Source: an uncultured Clostridia bacterium (GTDB lineage: Bacteria; Bacillota; Clostridia; Lachnospirales; Lachnospiraceae). Taken from it: DNA of 64,000 nt. The notes under the pieces were generated by a model, which did not search any database, was not told the DNA's origin, and worked only from the letters and a program-made list of their open reading frames with translations. This document shows, piece after piece, positions 34,714 through 43,837 of this stretch (the first letter of the stretch is position 1; each line of letters begins with the position of its first letter). The stretch covers positions 1-64,000 of the forward strand of contig CALBKM010000046.1 in assembly GCA_937895705.1 (NCBI GenBank), read 5' to 3'. The position numbers and the translations under genes are program-made.

Positions 34714-35340
34714 TTATCCCAGCTGACGAAGACTCAAACGTACCATTTCGTCGTCGCTCATACCGTCGGTAATCTCTACCGCCTTTACCGCCTTTGCCGC
34801 TTCCTTTTCCGCATAACCTAACGCCACCAATACCTGAAGAGCGTTTTCACGAAGCTTTTTCGCTTCCTCCGTCTCGGTTCCCTTTGCCGCCGTCGTCGAC
34901 TGTTCTACAAAGTCCTCCGCAAACTCTGCGGCTAACGCTAAAATCTTGTCCTTTAACTCAATGACCAGACGTCCCGCAGTCTTCTTACCGATTCCCGGTG
35001 CGGCCGCCAACCGATCCGCATCTTCGGCAATCACCGCTCTGCGAAGCACATCCGCGCCGATGGAGGACAAAATCCCCAAACCCAGCTTCGGTCCGATGCC
35101 GCTCACCGTAATCAGCAGCTTAAATATGGTCAAATCCTGCTTGGAAAGGAACCCGTACAGCGCCACACCGTCTTCCTTTACCTGCAGATAGGTATACAGT
35201 TTTAGCTCCTCTCCCTGTGCCGGAAGTTTATCCAAATCGGAAGGCATTACCGCAACCTCATAGGCAATCCCTCCTGCTGTCTCTATCATTACCGCGTTAC
35301 CGTCCGCCTCCGCGAACACGCCCTTAACATATGCAATCAC
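34714..35340 (-). CDS. ruvA: Holliday junction protein RuvA
   Basis: A 208-residue RuvA, the four-way junction-binding partner of RuvB. The OB domain, the helix-hairpin-helix pair (ISGIGPKLGLGILS and APGIGKKTAGRLVIELKDK) and the C-terminal RuvB-binding domain (ENALQVLVALGYAEKEAAKAV) are in order. The GTG at 35340 is preferred: it gives the usual (M)IAYVKG start with GAGG eight bases upstream, whereas the GTG at 35349 has none. The stop of the preceding zinc-ribbon gene lies within the ruvA ribosome binding region. Confidence 0.97.
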   Translation of the reverse strand: MIAYVKGVFAEADGNAVMIETAGGIAYEVAVMPSDLDKLPAQGEELKLYTYLQVKEDGVALYGFLSKQDLTIFKLLITVSGIGPKLGLGILSSIGADVLRRAVIAEDADRLAAAPGIGKKTAGRLVIELKDKILALAAEFAEDFVEQSTTAAKGTETEEAKKLRENALQVLVALGYAEKEAAKAVKAVEITDGMSDDEMVRLSLRQLG

Positions 35341-35345
35341 AATCG

Positions 35346-35594
35346 TCACCTCAACCGTTCAAACTTTCCTCTGGAAAACTGCAGTCTCCCCTCGTCGATA
35401 AACCGCACGACTTCGAAGGTCGGAATCTCCAACCCTTCCGCTATCTGAATGGCATTGCTGTTGGGAAACTTTTTCAAATACTCTTCAATCCGGCCGAACA
35501 AAATATCGTCCAATTCCTTACAATGGCTACAAACCACGGAAGTATAGGAACTCTTAAACATTGCCCCGCAATATTTGCACTGATTCAGCTTCAT
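35346..35594 (-). CDS. Zinc-ribbon protein, YvyF/TIGR03826-like
   Basis: An 82-residue protein with an N-terminal zinc ribbon (CKYCGAMFKSSYTSVVCSHC) and a C-terminal helix-turn-helix-like part (NAIQIAEGLEIPTFEVVRFIDEGRL). It resembles YvyF, a small flagellar-region protein of Bacillus. Here it lies directly upstream of ruvAB and not in a flagellar operon. The ribosome binding site AAGGAGGTGATC matches the 16S tail over twelve bases, the strongest in the window. A DNA- or RNA-binding role is likely; the flagellar link is uncertain. Confidence 0.75.
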   Translation of the reverse strand: MKLNQCKYCGAMFKSSYTSVVCSHCKELDDILFGRIEEYLKKFPNSNAIQIAEGLEIPTFEVVRFIDEGRLQFSRGKFERLR

Positions 35595-35794
35595 GCGATC
35601 ACCTCCTTACGGATAGACTTTCACATTTATAGTATAGCACAACAAACCTTTATATGGAATAGTATTTTTTCTTTTTCCGGCAAAGAAAAAGGGACTATAC
35701 ACTCTTTTTTCCACTACCCAATTATCCTGTTTTATGATAAACTGTAACTACCATTACAAGCAATCAACAGATTGCACTCCGAGGAAGTGTCACT

Positions 35795-37045
35795 ATGATT
35801 ACATTAACCACACCGTTTACACCGGAATTTACACCTTATCTGCCCCCTGAGCATAGAGCGAAACGGGCAATTTATTTTGATATCGAAACGACCGGTCTTT
35901 CCGCCCAGAGTTCTTATGTCTATCTCATCGGCTGCGCTTATGAGGAAGACGGCACCTTCTGTTTGACCCAATGGATGTGCACGGAGCCTGCGGAGGAAAA
36001 GGAACTTTTGCGCCTGTTTTTTGAAAAAGTTAAAGATTATGACCTACTGCTCCACTACAACGGTACCGGCTTTGACTTGCCGTTTTTAGAGAAAAAGGCA
36101 AAACGCCACTGCCTCATCTCCCCACTTTCCTCTTTGGAAAGTCTGGACCTTTATGCCGTCGCCCGAAAACTGAAGTCCTATATAACCACAGAAGACCTGA
36201 AGTTAAAATCCATGGAACGGTTCTTTGGCTTCACCCGGACCGATACTTTTTCCGGTGGGGATTTAATCGAAGTCTACGCACAATTTCTCGGCTTGTACCG
36301 CTTAAACGAATTGACTGATCACAGCAAGGAGCAGGAAGTTACCGCCCTCGGTCATGTACTGCTGTTACATAACGCAGAAGATATCAAAAATCTTCCGTCT
36401 CTTACGGTATTGCTGTTTCTGCAGAATTTATCAAATGAGCTGACAGTGGAGCGATTGCAGCCTGCTTTTTCGAATGCTCTGCCTGATGCTCCGGCGGTTC
36501 GGGAGGCCTTAAAAGATTCTTCCCTGACTCCCGTTGCTTTTTCGGTGGAATATCATCTGCCCTTCACGCTGCCCCGGGATATTTCCTTTACACTGCCCTT
36601 TGATACCATAGAAATCTCTCTGGCTTTGTATACCAACGGCACCGTAATGCTGCTCCTTCCGACGGTAGAAGCTGAACTAAAATACTTCTATCCGAATCCG
36701 TCAGACTACTACTATTTACCGTTAGAAGATTGCGCCATGCACAAAAGTGTGGCCTCCTTTGTAGAAAAGGAATACCGAAAAAAAGCCACAGCTGCCACCT
36801 GCTACACAAAGAAAACCGGTACATTTCTGCCTTTCACCCTGCGTAACGCAAAAAAAGCGCAAGGCGATACGACAGAAATAGAGTCATCGGCTGCACAAAC
36901 AAGAAAAGAAGCGCAGAAGGAAACCTCTCTTCCATGCTTCTTTTCCGATTACAAAAGTATTTTCTGTTACACACCGTTTGCTGACGAATTCAGCGCAGAG
37001 CACCTGACTCTGTTGGCACAATCCATCCTGAATGCTTATTTCTAA
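35795..37045 (+). CDS. YprB-like ribonuclease H-fold exonuclease
   Basis: A 416-residue protein with an N-terminal DEDD-type exonuclease domain: YFDIETTGL (residues 28-36), LLLHYNGTGFDLPFLEKKA and HNAEDIKNLPSL hold the acidic metal ligands. The C-terminal 200 residues are not recognised and include short Lys/Ala-rich and low-conservation stretches. Bacillus YprB has a comparable nuclease domain. GAGGAAG precedes the ATG. It is divergent from the zinc-ribbon/ruvAB operon; the 200-base gap between them holds both promoters, but I could not place them with confidence. Confidence 0.82.
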   Translation: MITLTTPFTPEFTPYLPPEHRAKRAIYFDIETTGLSAQSSYVYLIGCAYEEDGTFCLTQWMCTEPAEEKELLRLFFEKVKDYDLLLHYNGTGFDLPFLEKKAKRHCLISPLSSLESLDLYAVARKLKSYITTEDLKLKSMERFFGFTRTDTFSGGDLIEVYAQFLGLYRLNELTDHSKEQEVTALGHVLLLHNAEDIKNLPSLTVLLFLQNLSNELTVERLQPAFSNALPDAPAVREALKDSSLTPVAFSVEYHLPFTLPRDISFTLPFDTIEISLALYTNGTVMLLLPTVEAELKYFYPNPSDYYYLPLEDCAMHKSVASFVEKEYRKKATAATCYTKKTGTFLPFTLRNAKKAQGDTTEIESSAAQTRKEAQKETSLPCFFSDYKSIFCYTPFADEFSAEHLTLLAQSILNAYF

Positions 37046-37086
37046 GAAAACATAAATTCACGCAGTGCTTCCCCCAAAGCCTCCGA

Positions 37087-37656
37087 TTAAGCTTCTGCCT
37101 TTACACCGGTAATGAACTCCGCATACGGCAAAGTCTCTACCCATGCACAGAACTCACGCCACTCCGGCAATCTGTGGTTCTTTCTCTGAGCGTAGATGGT
37201 CTTTAACTGACGGTAATTGGTGGTCATTGCCGCCGTCAGCTTAAATCCGCAAGGGTTAGAGTACAGAAGGCGTAAATAATCCTCCGGATCATTGGTCTCG
37301 TTGTACTTATCTTTCAATTCATTCATAATGGCAATCATACGCTTGTCCGTGTACTCACTGTACTGGTTGTCCAAATCAAACTTCGCAATACGGTGCATGG
37401 TGGACTGGCTGGAGATAAAATCAAGAAAATGATACCGCTCCGCCTCGGTCCATGCCTTTACCGTAAAGGTCAAATCAAACTGCACGATAATACCGGTCAT
37501 AAACTGGTCGTGTCCGCTTCCCCGTTCACAAGTAGCGAGTTTATAGGTGGTCGGTACGATATCACCGTTTAATTCCTCTGTCTTCGTTGCCATCGGAAAC
37601 TTGCTTCCCCGCACGGCACTTTCCAAACCGTATACTTTCACATTACTGACTACCAT
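37087..37656 (-). CDS. Conserved protein, possibly ThyX-like fold
   Basis: A 189-residue soluble protein that I recall from clostridial genomes and phages without assigned function. Notable blocks are CERGSGHDQFMTGIIVQFDL, YHFLDFISSQSTMHRIAKFD, TAAMTTNYRQLKTIYAQRKN and LPEWREFCAWVETLPYAEFI. The Arg/Ser/Gln-rich middle and the NYRQLKTIY..R..W pattern recall flavin-dependent thymidylate synthase (ThyX) proteins, but the ThyX RHRxxSxNExSxR motif is not present. The ThyX relation is a weak inference. GGAGGGG precedes the ATG. It lies 26 bases upstream of the end of lgt's neighbour region and is transcribed in the same direction as lgt. Confidence 0.65.
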   Translation of the reverse strand: MVVSNVKVYGLESAVRGSKFPMATKTEELNGDIVPTTYKLATCERGSGHDQFMTGIIVQFDLTFTVKAWTEAERYHFLDFISSQSTMHRIAKFDLDNQYSEYTDKRMIAIMNELKDKYNETNDPEDYLRLLYSNPCGFKLTAAMTTNYRQLKTIYAQRKNHRLPEWREFCAWVETLPYAEFITGVKAEA

Positions 37657-37681
37657 CTTTTACCCCTCCGTATTCTGTATT

Positions 37682-38476
37682 TTATTTCGTCGTTTCTTCT
37701 GCCGCAGCGCTCTTCTTTTCCTTCCGAAGTCCGAAGAACAGCACCATTCCCACACCTGCCGCAAAAATAAACAGGGAAATAAATTGGGACGTGGACAATA
37801 CTCCTACACCGCCTCTCGGGTCGTCCCGTAAAAACTCGATAAGGAACCGCCCAATGCTGTAAAACAGCAAATAACATCCGGCAACCACGCCGTCTTTTCC
37901 GGCCTTAAAAGCCTTATTCGCAATCCAAACAAGCAGAAAGAAGTGTATAAAATTCGCCGCACTCATAATAAGCTGGGTCGGAATCACTTTTACCCCTGCC
38001 ATATTTGAATACACAGAATGATTAAACTCCATCCCGTACCAGGCATCCGTCCTCTTGCCGTAACAGCAACCGGCTAAAAAGCACCCGATACGACCGAACC
38101 CCTGGGCCAGCGCAATGGACGGCATAACAATATCAAAATATTTCAAAAAATTCAGTTTCTTAACTTTGCAGTACAAAAATCCTGCCAAAATGCCGCCGAT
38201 AATACCGCCGTACACAACAAATCCGTACAGCACATCACGGAAGGTCATTCGTCCGGCGAACAACTCTTTATACTCCGTAATCACATACAACAGTTTTGCT
38301 CCCAAAAAACCACCGACCGCACACCAAATGCCCAAAGACCAAATCCGGTCTGCATCCAGCTTCTTCTTCGGCGCTCTCATCTCCGCTATCATAAAGGCCA
38401 ATACCACACCGATGGCAATCATCAGTCCGTATCCGTGCACCTTAATCGGTCCAAGTTCAAATAAAATCGATCTCAT
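37682..38476 (-). CDS. lgt: Prolipoprotein diacylglyceryl transferase Lgt
   Basis: A 264-residue membrane enzyme that attaches diacylglycerol to the lipobox Cys of prelipoproteins. The Lgt signature GRIGCFLAGCCYG is present, with about seven hydrophobic helices, and the N-terminal GPIKVHGYGLMIAIG block holds the conserved His and Tyr. The ATG at 38476 has AAAGGA seven bases upstream; the frame to 38503 has none. At least two lipoproteins of this window (19803 and 41027 genes) would be its substrates. Confidence 0.96.
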   Translation of the reverse strand: MRSILFELGPIKVHGYGLMIAIGVVLAFMIAEMRAPKKKLDADRIWSLGIWCAVGGFLGAKLLYVITEYKELFAGRMTFRDVLYGFVVYGGIIGGILAGFLYCKVKKLNFLKYFDIVMPSIALAQGFGRIGCFLAGCCYGKRTDAWYGMEFNHSVYSNMAGVKVIPTQLIMSAANFIHFFLLVWIANKAFKAGKDGVVAGCYLLFYSIGRFLIEFLRDDPRGGVGVLSTSQFISLFIFAAGVGMVLFFGLRKEKKSAAAEETTK

Positions 38477-38599
38477 AGCTGTTTCCTTTCTGTTGCTTCC
38501 CACATATTACTTATTTTAACAGAGGTATGAATCCTTGACAAGGGGGCACCGGAAAAATCTGCTTTTGATTCTTCCGCCTTCCTCGGCAACTCTTATCGT

Positions 38600-39568
38600 T
38601 TATCCCTCTTTTGTCCCATCTAAAAATCGCAGAACATCTTCATATACTTTCTCGTTTCCGACTTCGTTTAAAACCTCATGTTTCATATTCGGATACACTA
38701 TGGTATTAACCTTCTCATATCCCACACGTCTCAGATTTTTTACCGAATCTTTCAAACCTTTCTCAAATCCTGCAACTTCATCATCCACACCGGTCACACT
38801 AAGAATCGGTAATTTCGGATTTCTGCATTCATATGCTTTATAGTTTTTCAATTCTCTGTCTGCTTCCCATACCGTAAGCACTGCACGATTGGTATATTTA
38901 TAACCGGAGCAAAGCGGATCTTTCCGATACACTTCCTGCACCTTCGGATTGTATACCAGCCAGGCATCATCATCCTTATCTCCCAGACTCATCATAAACG
39001 GGTGGTGACCTCGTTCTCTGTCAAACTTCATCATCAGCTTTCCGTATGCCATCCCCGGCTTAACAACCTTTACATAATTTGCCGTACCCGACATCGTCAC
39101 GGAAGCCAGCTGGGCATCATACTTCTGCATATACTTCCGGGCAATCAACGAGCCGAACGAATGCCCGAACAGATGCAAAGGTACTCCCGGATAAGTTTCC
39201 TGCAGATACATTGTCAAAATCCTTTGATCTTGTATCAGAAGAGCCAATCCGTCCATATATCCCAACGTATACTTCTCGTTTAACGAGGCTCCGTGCCCTC
39301 TGATATCGGAAATCAATACCGCATAACCGTTCCTTTGCAAAAACTCACAAAAGTCGTAATATCGCTCCTTGTGCTCCTTAGCTCCGTGAATCATCTGAAT
39401 CACACCTTTGGGGTTCTCACACGGAAATAACGCACAGGCCAACGGTAACTTATCCGTCGCAGGTATTGTAAACTCTTTCCTTTGTTCCGTTTTGTTTTCA
39501 CCTATAATACACTCGTCTTTTTCTTCTGTGTTATTCATCTTCTTCCGATTCCTTTTCCCTAAATCCAT
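38600..39568 (-). CDS. Alpha/beta hydrolase (monoglyceride lipase/lysophospholipase-like)
   Basis: A 322-residue serine hydrolase. The oxyanion segment MIHGAKEHKERYYDF, the nucleophile elbow LFGHSFGSLIA and a late acid/His pair (SVTGVDDEVAGF and PNMKHEVLNEV) complete the triad. No signal peptide: the N terminus is highly charged (GKRNRKKMNN). GGAGG precedes the ATG at 39568. The best relatives are monoacylglycerol lipase-like enzymes; the substrate is not known. Confidence 0.88.
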   Translation of the reverse strand: MDLGKRNRKKMNNTEEKDECIIGENKTEQRKEFTIPATDKLPLACALFPCENPKGVIQMIHGAKEHKERYYDFCEFLQRNGYAVLISDIRGHGASLNEKYTLGYMDGLALLIQDQRILTMYLQETYPGVPLHLFGHSFGSLIARKYMQKYDAQLASVTMSGTANYVKVVKPGMAYGKLMMKFDRERGHHPFMMSLGDKDDDAWLVYNPKVQEVYRKDPLCSGYKYTNRAVLTVWEADRELKNYKAYECRNPKLPILSVTGVDDEVAGFEKGLKDSVKNLRRVGYEKVNTIVYPNMKHEVLNEVGNEKVYEDVLRFLDGTKEG

Positions 39569-39642
39569 TCCAGTTTATCCTCCGGTTTTACTTACATAGC
39601 ACTATGTCCCGTCCGTAACCCGGCTGCTTTGTACGACAGTTC

Positions 39643-40881
39643 CTACTCATCCCTCTGTCCGTACTTCTTCGCCAACGCCACCAGAAGCTCCACCGTCTTC
39701 TCCATAGCGTCCACACTGACATACTCAAATCGGCTGTGATAATTTGCACCGCCGGTACAAAGATTCGGACACGGGAGTCCCTCATAAGTCAGACGGGCTC
39801 CGTCGGTACCGCCTCGAATCGGCATCACTTTCGGCTCGATACCAAGCTCCTTCATGGCCTCACAGGCAGAAGTTACCAGATGCATGTGGTCCGCCAGCTT
39901 CTCTTTCATGTTGTAATAAGAGTCTTCCAGTTCTGCAACAACCGTACCCTCACCGTATTTCTCGTTTAAGAACCGTACCGCATTCAAAAAAAGCGTTTTC
40001 TTTTCTTCAAACAATCCTCTGTCATGGTCACGGATAATGTACTCCGCTTCCGCTTCCTCCACCACACCGCTTAACCGGTCCAAATGGAAAAATCCTTCAT
40101 ACCCTTCGGTATACATAGGATTTTGCTGCACCGGGAGGAGACTTTGCAATTCCTGCGCAATAAGAAGTGCATTCTTCATCTTTCCCTTTGCAGACCCCGG
40201 ATGCACATTTCTGCCGTAAATGTGTACCGTCACTCCCGCCGCATTGAAATTCTCGTACTCAAGCTCACCAAGTGCACCACCGTCCACCGTATAAGCATAC
40301 TTTGCCCCGAACTTCGGAATATCAAAGAAATCCGTACCGCATCCGATTTCCTCATCCGGCGTAAAACCGATACAAATCTTGCCGTGTGCAACCTCCGGAT
40401 GGGTCAACAAATACTCCGCCATAGCCATAATCTCTGCCACACCGGCCTTATCATCTGCACCGAGAAGCGTTGTTCCATCGGTTACAATTAAATCCTGTCC
40501 CACAAGTTCCAAAAGCTCCGGAAAATCCTCCGTAGACAGCCAGATATCCTTTTCTTCGTTTAACAGCACATTCTTGCCGTCATAGTTTACCACACGACGC
40601 GGCTTCACATTTTCTCCCGTCACTGCCGGCGAAGTATCCATATGGGCAATAAATCCAAGGGCCGGAGCCGCCTCACAGCCCGCACTTGCCGGAATACTTG
40701 CATACACATAACAATGCTCGGTATCGTAAGTCACATCCGTAATCCCAAGGGCCTTCAATTCCTCCACCAGCACCTTTGCGAGATTGTGCTGTTTTGCGGT
40801 ACTCGGAGAAGTCCCCGTCCGGTCATCGGATTTTGTATCAATCTGTACATAACGTAAAAATAAGTCTACTACACTGATCAT
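39643..40881 (-). CDS. pepT: Peptidase T (tripeptidase)
   Basis: A 412-residue M20 metallopeptidase that removes the N-terminal residue of tripeptides in the cytosol. The metal sites are visible: [37 protein letters not shown] and the late [12 protein letters not shown]. The ATG at 40881 has a GAGG site eight bases upstream; the longer frame to 40902 does not. Length and motif order fit PepT. Confidence 0.95.
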   Translation of the reverse strand: MISVVDLFLRYVQIDTKSDDRTGTSPSTAKQHNLAKVLVEELKALGITDVTYDTEHCYVYASIPASAGCEAAPALGFIAHMDTSPAVTGENVKPRRVVNYDGKNVLLNEEKDIWLSTEDFPELLELVGQDLIVTDGTTLLGADDKAGVAEIMAMAEYLLTHPEVAHGKICIGFTPDEEIGCGTDFFDIPKFGAKYAYTVDGGALGELEYENFNAAGVTVHIYGRNVHPGSAKGKMKNALLIAQELQSLLPVQQNPMYTEGYEGFFHLDRLSGVVEEAEAEYIIRDHDRGLFEEKKTLFLNAVRFLNEKYGEGTVVAELEDSYYNMKEKLADHMHLVTSACEAMKELGIEPKVMPIRGGTDGARLTYEGLPCPNLCTGGANYHSRFEYVSVDAMEKTVELLVALAKKYGQRDE

Positions 40882-40976
40882 GGTTTGTTCCTCGCTTAAC
40901 ATTTCATTTTTGAATTTTCATTCTAATTATAACATGAAGCATTCTCTATGTCTATCTTGTAGAGGTCCTTTTGAAA

Positions 40977-41013
40977 GCAAAAAGGCGTTGTCACCTTTCG
41001 ATAACAACGCCTT
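40977..41013 (-). terminator. Strong terminator after the small lipoprotein gene
   Basis: Perfect ten-base stem AAGGCGTTGT/ACAACGCCTT with a twelve-base loop, followed by TTTTGC on the minus strand. Confidence 0.88.
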
Positions 41014-41026
41014 GCTCATTTACCTC

Positions 41027-41224
41027 TTACTTGAATGCTTCGTCTATCTCTTTCTTACAATCCTTACATACATCAATCTCTCCCAACAGAGTATGATCAT
41101 ATGTCTTACAGGACTTTTCTTTACCGCAGAAGAAACACTCGGACTTACCGCACGCAGCCAAACCCATCAGCATCATGGATACAATTGCGATAAGGCTTAC
41201 TGCCTTTGCTAATTTTCTCTTCAT
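41027..41224 (-). CDS. Small Cys-rich lipoprotein
   Basis: A 65-residue predicted lipoprotein. The signal segment (KLAKAVSLIAIVSMMLMG) ends in the lipobox LAAC near residue 25; the mature part carries CFFCGKEKSC and CKDCKKE, that is two CxxC pairs and one extra Cys, likely a small zinc site. GAGGAG precedes the ATG and a strong terminator follows. No family recognised. It lies between serA and pepT with its own transcription signals probable. Confidence 0.75.
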   Translation of the reverse strand: MKRKLAKAVSLIAIVSMMLMGLAACGKSECFFCGKEKSCKTYDHTLLGEIDVCKDCKKEIDEAFK

Positions 41225-41268
41225 AGTATACTCCTCTTCTTTTTCATATCCCCTGACTTTGTAATTCC

Positions 41269-42447
41269 TTACAGTACACGTACCTTTAATACACCGTCAA
41301 TTGCGTTGAGCTTCTCAACAAAACTGTCAGCAACCTCGGATACAACGTCAAGTACGGTATATGCGAACTCTCCTCTGGACTTGTTCACCATGTTCTCGAT
41401 GTTGATGTTCTCGGAAGCGAACACACCGGTAAACTGAGTGAGCATGTTCGGGATGTTCTTGTGGCAGATGGTTACGCGGGCAGCGGTCTTGCAAACGCCT
41501 GCGTCACATGCCGGATAGTTAACGGAATTGATGATGTTACCGTTCTCAAGGTACTCTCTGATCTCGTTAACAGCCATTACCGCACAGTTGTCCTCGGACT
41601 CCTCGGTGGAAGCGCCAAGATGCGGGATAGCAATAACGCCTGCCATGCCTGCGGTCTTTGCGTTCGGGAAATCGGTTACATACTTCTTCACCTTGCCGGA
41701 AGCAAGAGCTTCTTCCATAGCCTCGTCGTCAACCAAAAGGTCTCTTGCGAAGTTAAGGATGATAACACCGTCCTTCATCATAGCAATGGTTTCCTTGTTA
41801 ATCATCTTCTTGGTATTTACATTCGGATCCTCATTTTCAACAAGCGGAGTATGTACGGAAATGTAATCACAAGTAGAGAAAATCTCCTCACGGGTCTTTA
41901 CGTGATGTACGGAACGGGAAATGTTCCAAGCTGCATCTACGGAAAGATACGGGTCACATCCGTATACGTCCATGCCAAGGCTAACTGCTGCGTTAGCAAG
42001 CGGTCCGCCGATTGCGCCGAGACCGATGATTCCGAGCTTCTTGCCCTTAATCTCCTGGCCTGCAAACTTTGCCTTACCCTTCTCTACGAGCTTTGCAACG
42101 CCCTCATCGTCCTTTACGGTCTGAACCCAGTTCACACCGCCGATGATGTCTCTGGAAGCAAGTAACATACCTGCAACCGCAAGCTCCTTAACACCGTTTG
42201 CGTTAGCACCCGGGGTATTGAATACAACGATACCTTCCTCTGCGCACTTTGCAAGCGGAATGTTGTTAACACCAGCGCCTGCTCTTGCTACGCAAAGAAG
42301 CTTATCGGAAAACTCCATCTCATGCATAACTGCGGAACGAACTAAGAATGCCTCTGCTGCTGCCGCATCCTCGGTCTTTGCGTAGTCTGCGGTAAAATTG
42401 TTAAGACCGATTGCTGCAATCGGATTTAAGCAATGATACTGATACAT
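41269..42447 (-). CDS. serA: D-3-phosphoglycerate dehydrogenase with ACT domain
   Basis: A 392-residue NAD enzyme for the first step of serine synthesis. The Rossmann motif GIIGLGAIGGPLAN is near residue 140, the catalytic Arg in ARAGAGVNNIP, the Glu in the DFPNAKTAG region neighbourhood and the His in IAIPHLGASTEES. Residues from about 320 form an ACT domain (NIPNMLTQFTGVFASENINIENM) that often senses serine. GGAGG precedes the ATG. It follows serC after a gap with three hairpins. Confidence 0.95.
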   Translation of the reverse strand: MYQYHCLNPIAAIGLNNFTADYAKTEDAAAAEAFLVRSAVMHEMEFSDKLLCVARAGAGVNNIPLAKCAEEGIVVFNTPGANANGVKELAVAGMLLASRDIIGGVNWVQTVKDDEGVAKLVEKGKAKFAGQEIKGKKLGIIGLGAIGGPLANAAVSLGMDVYGCDPYLSVDAAWNISRSVHHVKTREEIFSTCDYISVHTPLVENEDPNVNTKKMINKETIAMMKDGVIILNFARDLLVDDEAMEEALASGKVKKYVTDFPNAKTAGMAGVIAIPHLGASTEESEDNCAVMAVNEIREYLENGNIINSVNYPACDAGVCKTAARVTICHKNIPNMLTQFTGVFASENINIENMVNKSRGEFAYTVLDVVSEVADSFVEKLNAIDGVLKVRVL

Positions 42448-42474
42448 AGTAATATCCTCCTGTTTTTATTTACT

Positions 42475-42504
42475 TATGCCACCGAAATCGCTTCCGGTGG
42501 CATA
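42475..42504 (-). repeat. Perfect ten-base inverted repeat just before serA
   Basis: TATGCCACCG/CGGTGGCATA with a ten-base loop, ending about 12 bases before the serA ribosome binding site. There is no T run on either strand, so it is not a standard terminator; a translation or processing element is possible. Confidence 0.7.
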
Positions 42505-42541
42505 GTGATTAGCTATTAAATAAACTTTCGCTTGCGATATT

Positions 42542-42606
42542 CTCCGCCTGCGACGGGTCGCGTCAAGCGACAACTTCAAATCCGTCGCAGTGCGATCCTC
42601 GCGGAG
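42542..42606 (-). repeat. GC-rich branched hairpin in the serC-serA gap
   Basis: Arms CTCCGC + TGCGACGG (42542-42556) pair with CCGTCGCA + GCGGAG (42582-42606). An internal GTCGC/GCGAC hairpin (42557-42571) sits in the loop. The GC content is well above that of neighbouring intergenic DNA. Confidence 0.6.
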
Positions 42607-42609
42607 CGC

Positions 42610-42639
42610 ATCTTTAAAGGAAGTTCTTCCTTTAAAGAT
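42610..42639 (-). repeat. Near-perfect palindrome overlapping the serC stop codon
   Basis: Two 14-base arms (ATCTTTAAAGGAAG and its complement) around a two-base centre, including the last codons of serC (Asn-Leu-stop). No T tract follows on the minus strand. Confidence 0.7.
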
Positions 42640-43714
42640 TTTCAGCCTCGAACTTCTTCATGAACTCTACAAGAGCCTCAACGCCTGCCTTCGGCATAGC
42701 ATTGTAGATACTTGCACGCATACCGCCAACGCTTCTGTGACCCTTAAGGTTCTCGAATCCTGCAGCCTTTGCTTCCTTAACGAACTTAGCGTCAAGCTCG
42801 TCATCGCCGGTAATGAACGGAACGTTCATGAGAGAACGGTCTTCCTTACGAACAGTACCCTTGAACATCTTGCTCTGATCAAGGAAATCGTAAAGGATCT
42901 TAGCCTTCTCCTCGTTGTGCTTCTTCATAGCCTCTAAGCCGCCCTGCTTCTTGAGCCACTTAAATACCTTACCGCAGATATAGATACCGTAAGCCGGCGG
43001 GGTATTGTATAAGGACTCGTTGTCAGCATGGATCTTATACTTTAACATGGTCGGGGTGCCCGGAAGGGTATCCTCGGTGATTAAATCCTCACGGATAATA
43101 ACAACTACCACACCTGCCGGTCCAACGTTCTTTTGAACGCCGCCGTAGATGATGCCGTACTTGGTTACGTCTACCGGCTCGGAAAGGAAACAGGAGGACT
43201 GGTCAGCTACCAAAGTCTTACCCTTGGTGTTCGGAAGAGTCCAGAACTTCGTACCGTAGATGGTGTTGTTCTCACAAATATAAACATAGTCAGCGTCCTC
43301 GCTGATCGGAAGATCGGAACAATCCGGAATATAAGAGAAAGTCTCGTCTGCGGAAGAAGCAATTGCATTTGCCTTACCGTACATCTGAGCTTCCTGATAA
43401 GCCTTCTTTGCCCACTGACCGGTAACGATGTAGTCAGCAACCTTGTTCTTCATCAGGTTCATCGGAATCATAGCAAACTGCTGGGAAGCACCGCCCTGTA
43501 AGAACAATACCTTGTAGTTATCCGGAATGTTCATCAGGTCTCTTAAATCCTGCTCAGCGGTCTTGATGATTTCGTCATAAGCCTTGGAACGATGGCTCAT
43601 CTCCATAACGGACATGCCGGTTCCCTTGTAATCCAGCATTTCTTCAGCTGCTTCTCTTAATACTTCCTCCGGTAACACTGCCGGACCTGCGGAAAAATTA
43701 TACACTCTTCCCAT
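42632..43714 (-). CDS. serC: Phosphoserine aminotransferase
   Basis: A 360-residue PLP enzyme for the second step of serine synthesis. It begins VYNFSAGPAVLPEEVL; the PLP lysine is in YGGVQKNVGPAGV, and SHRSKAY and the late HRSVGGMRASIYNAMP are typical of SerC. The ATG at 43714 lies behind GGAGG; the frame to 43729 starts upstream of that site. Its own TTGACG-17-TATAAT promoter is about 60 bases upstream and serA follows in the same direction. Confidence 0.96.
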   Translation of the reverse strand: MGRVYNFSAGPAVLPEEVLREAAEEMLDYKGTGMSVMEMSHRSKAYDEIIKTAEQDLRDLMNIPDNYKVLFLQGGASQQFAMIPMNLMKNKVADYIVTGQWAKKAYQEAQMYGKANAIASSADETFSYIPDCSDLPISEDADYVYICENNTIYGTKFWTLPNTKGKTLVADQSSCFLSEPVDVTKYGIIYGGVQKNVGPAGVVVVIIREDLITEDTLPGTPTMLKYKIHADNESLYNTPPAYGIYICGKVFKWLKKQGGLEAMKKHNEEKAKILYDFLDQSKMFKGTVRKEDRSLMNVPFITGDDELDAKFVKEAKAAGFENLKGHRSVGGMRASIYNAMPKAGVEALVEFMKKFEAENL

Positions 43715-43770
43715 TTCTAAATCCTCCATTCATATATTTTGTCACTTTAGCACGACAAACAATCGCTTTT

Positions 43771-43799
43771 ATTATAATGCAAATCACTTGTCGCGTCAA
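43771..43799 (-). promoter_or_regulatory. Promoter of serC-serA
   Basis: TTGACG (43794-43799) and TATAAT (43771-43776), 17 bases apart on the minus strand; start expected near 43764. Confidence 0.75.
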
Positions 43800-43837
43800 T
43801 CGTTTTTCAAAGAAATTTGTTATATTTTTGACATTTA

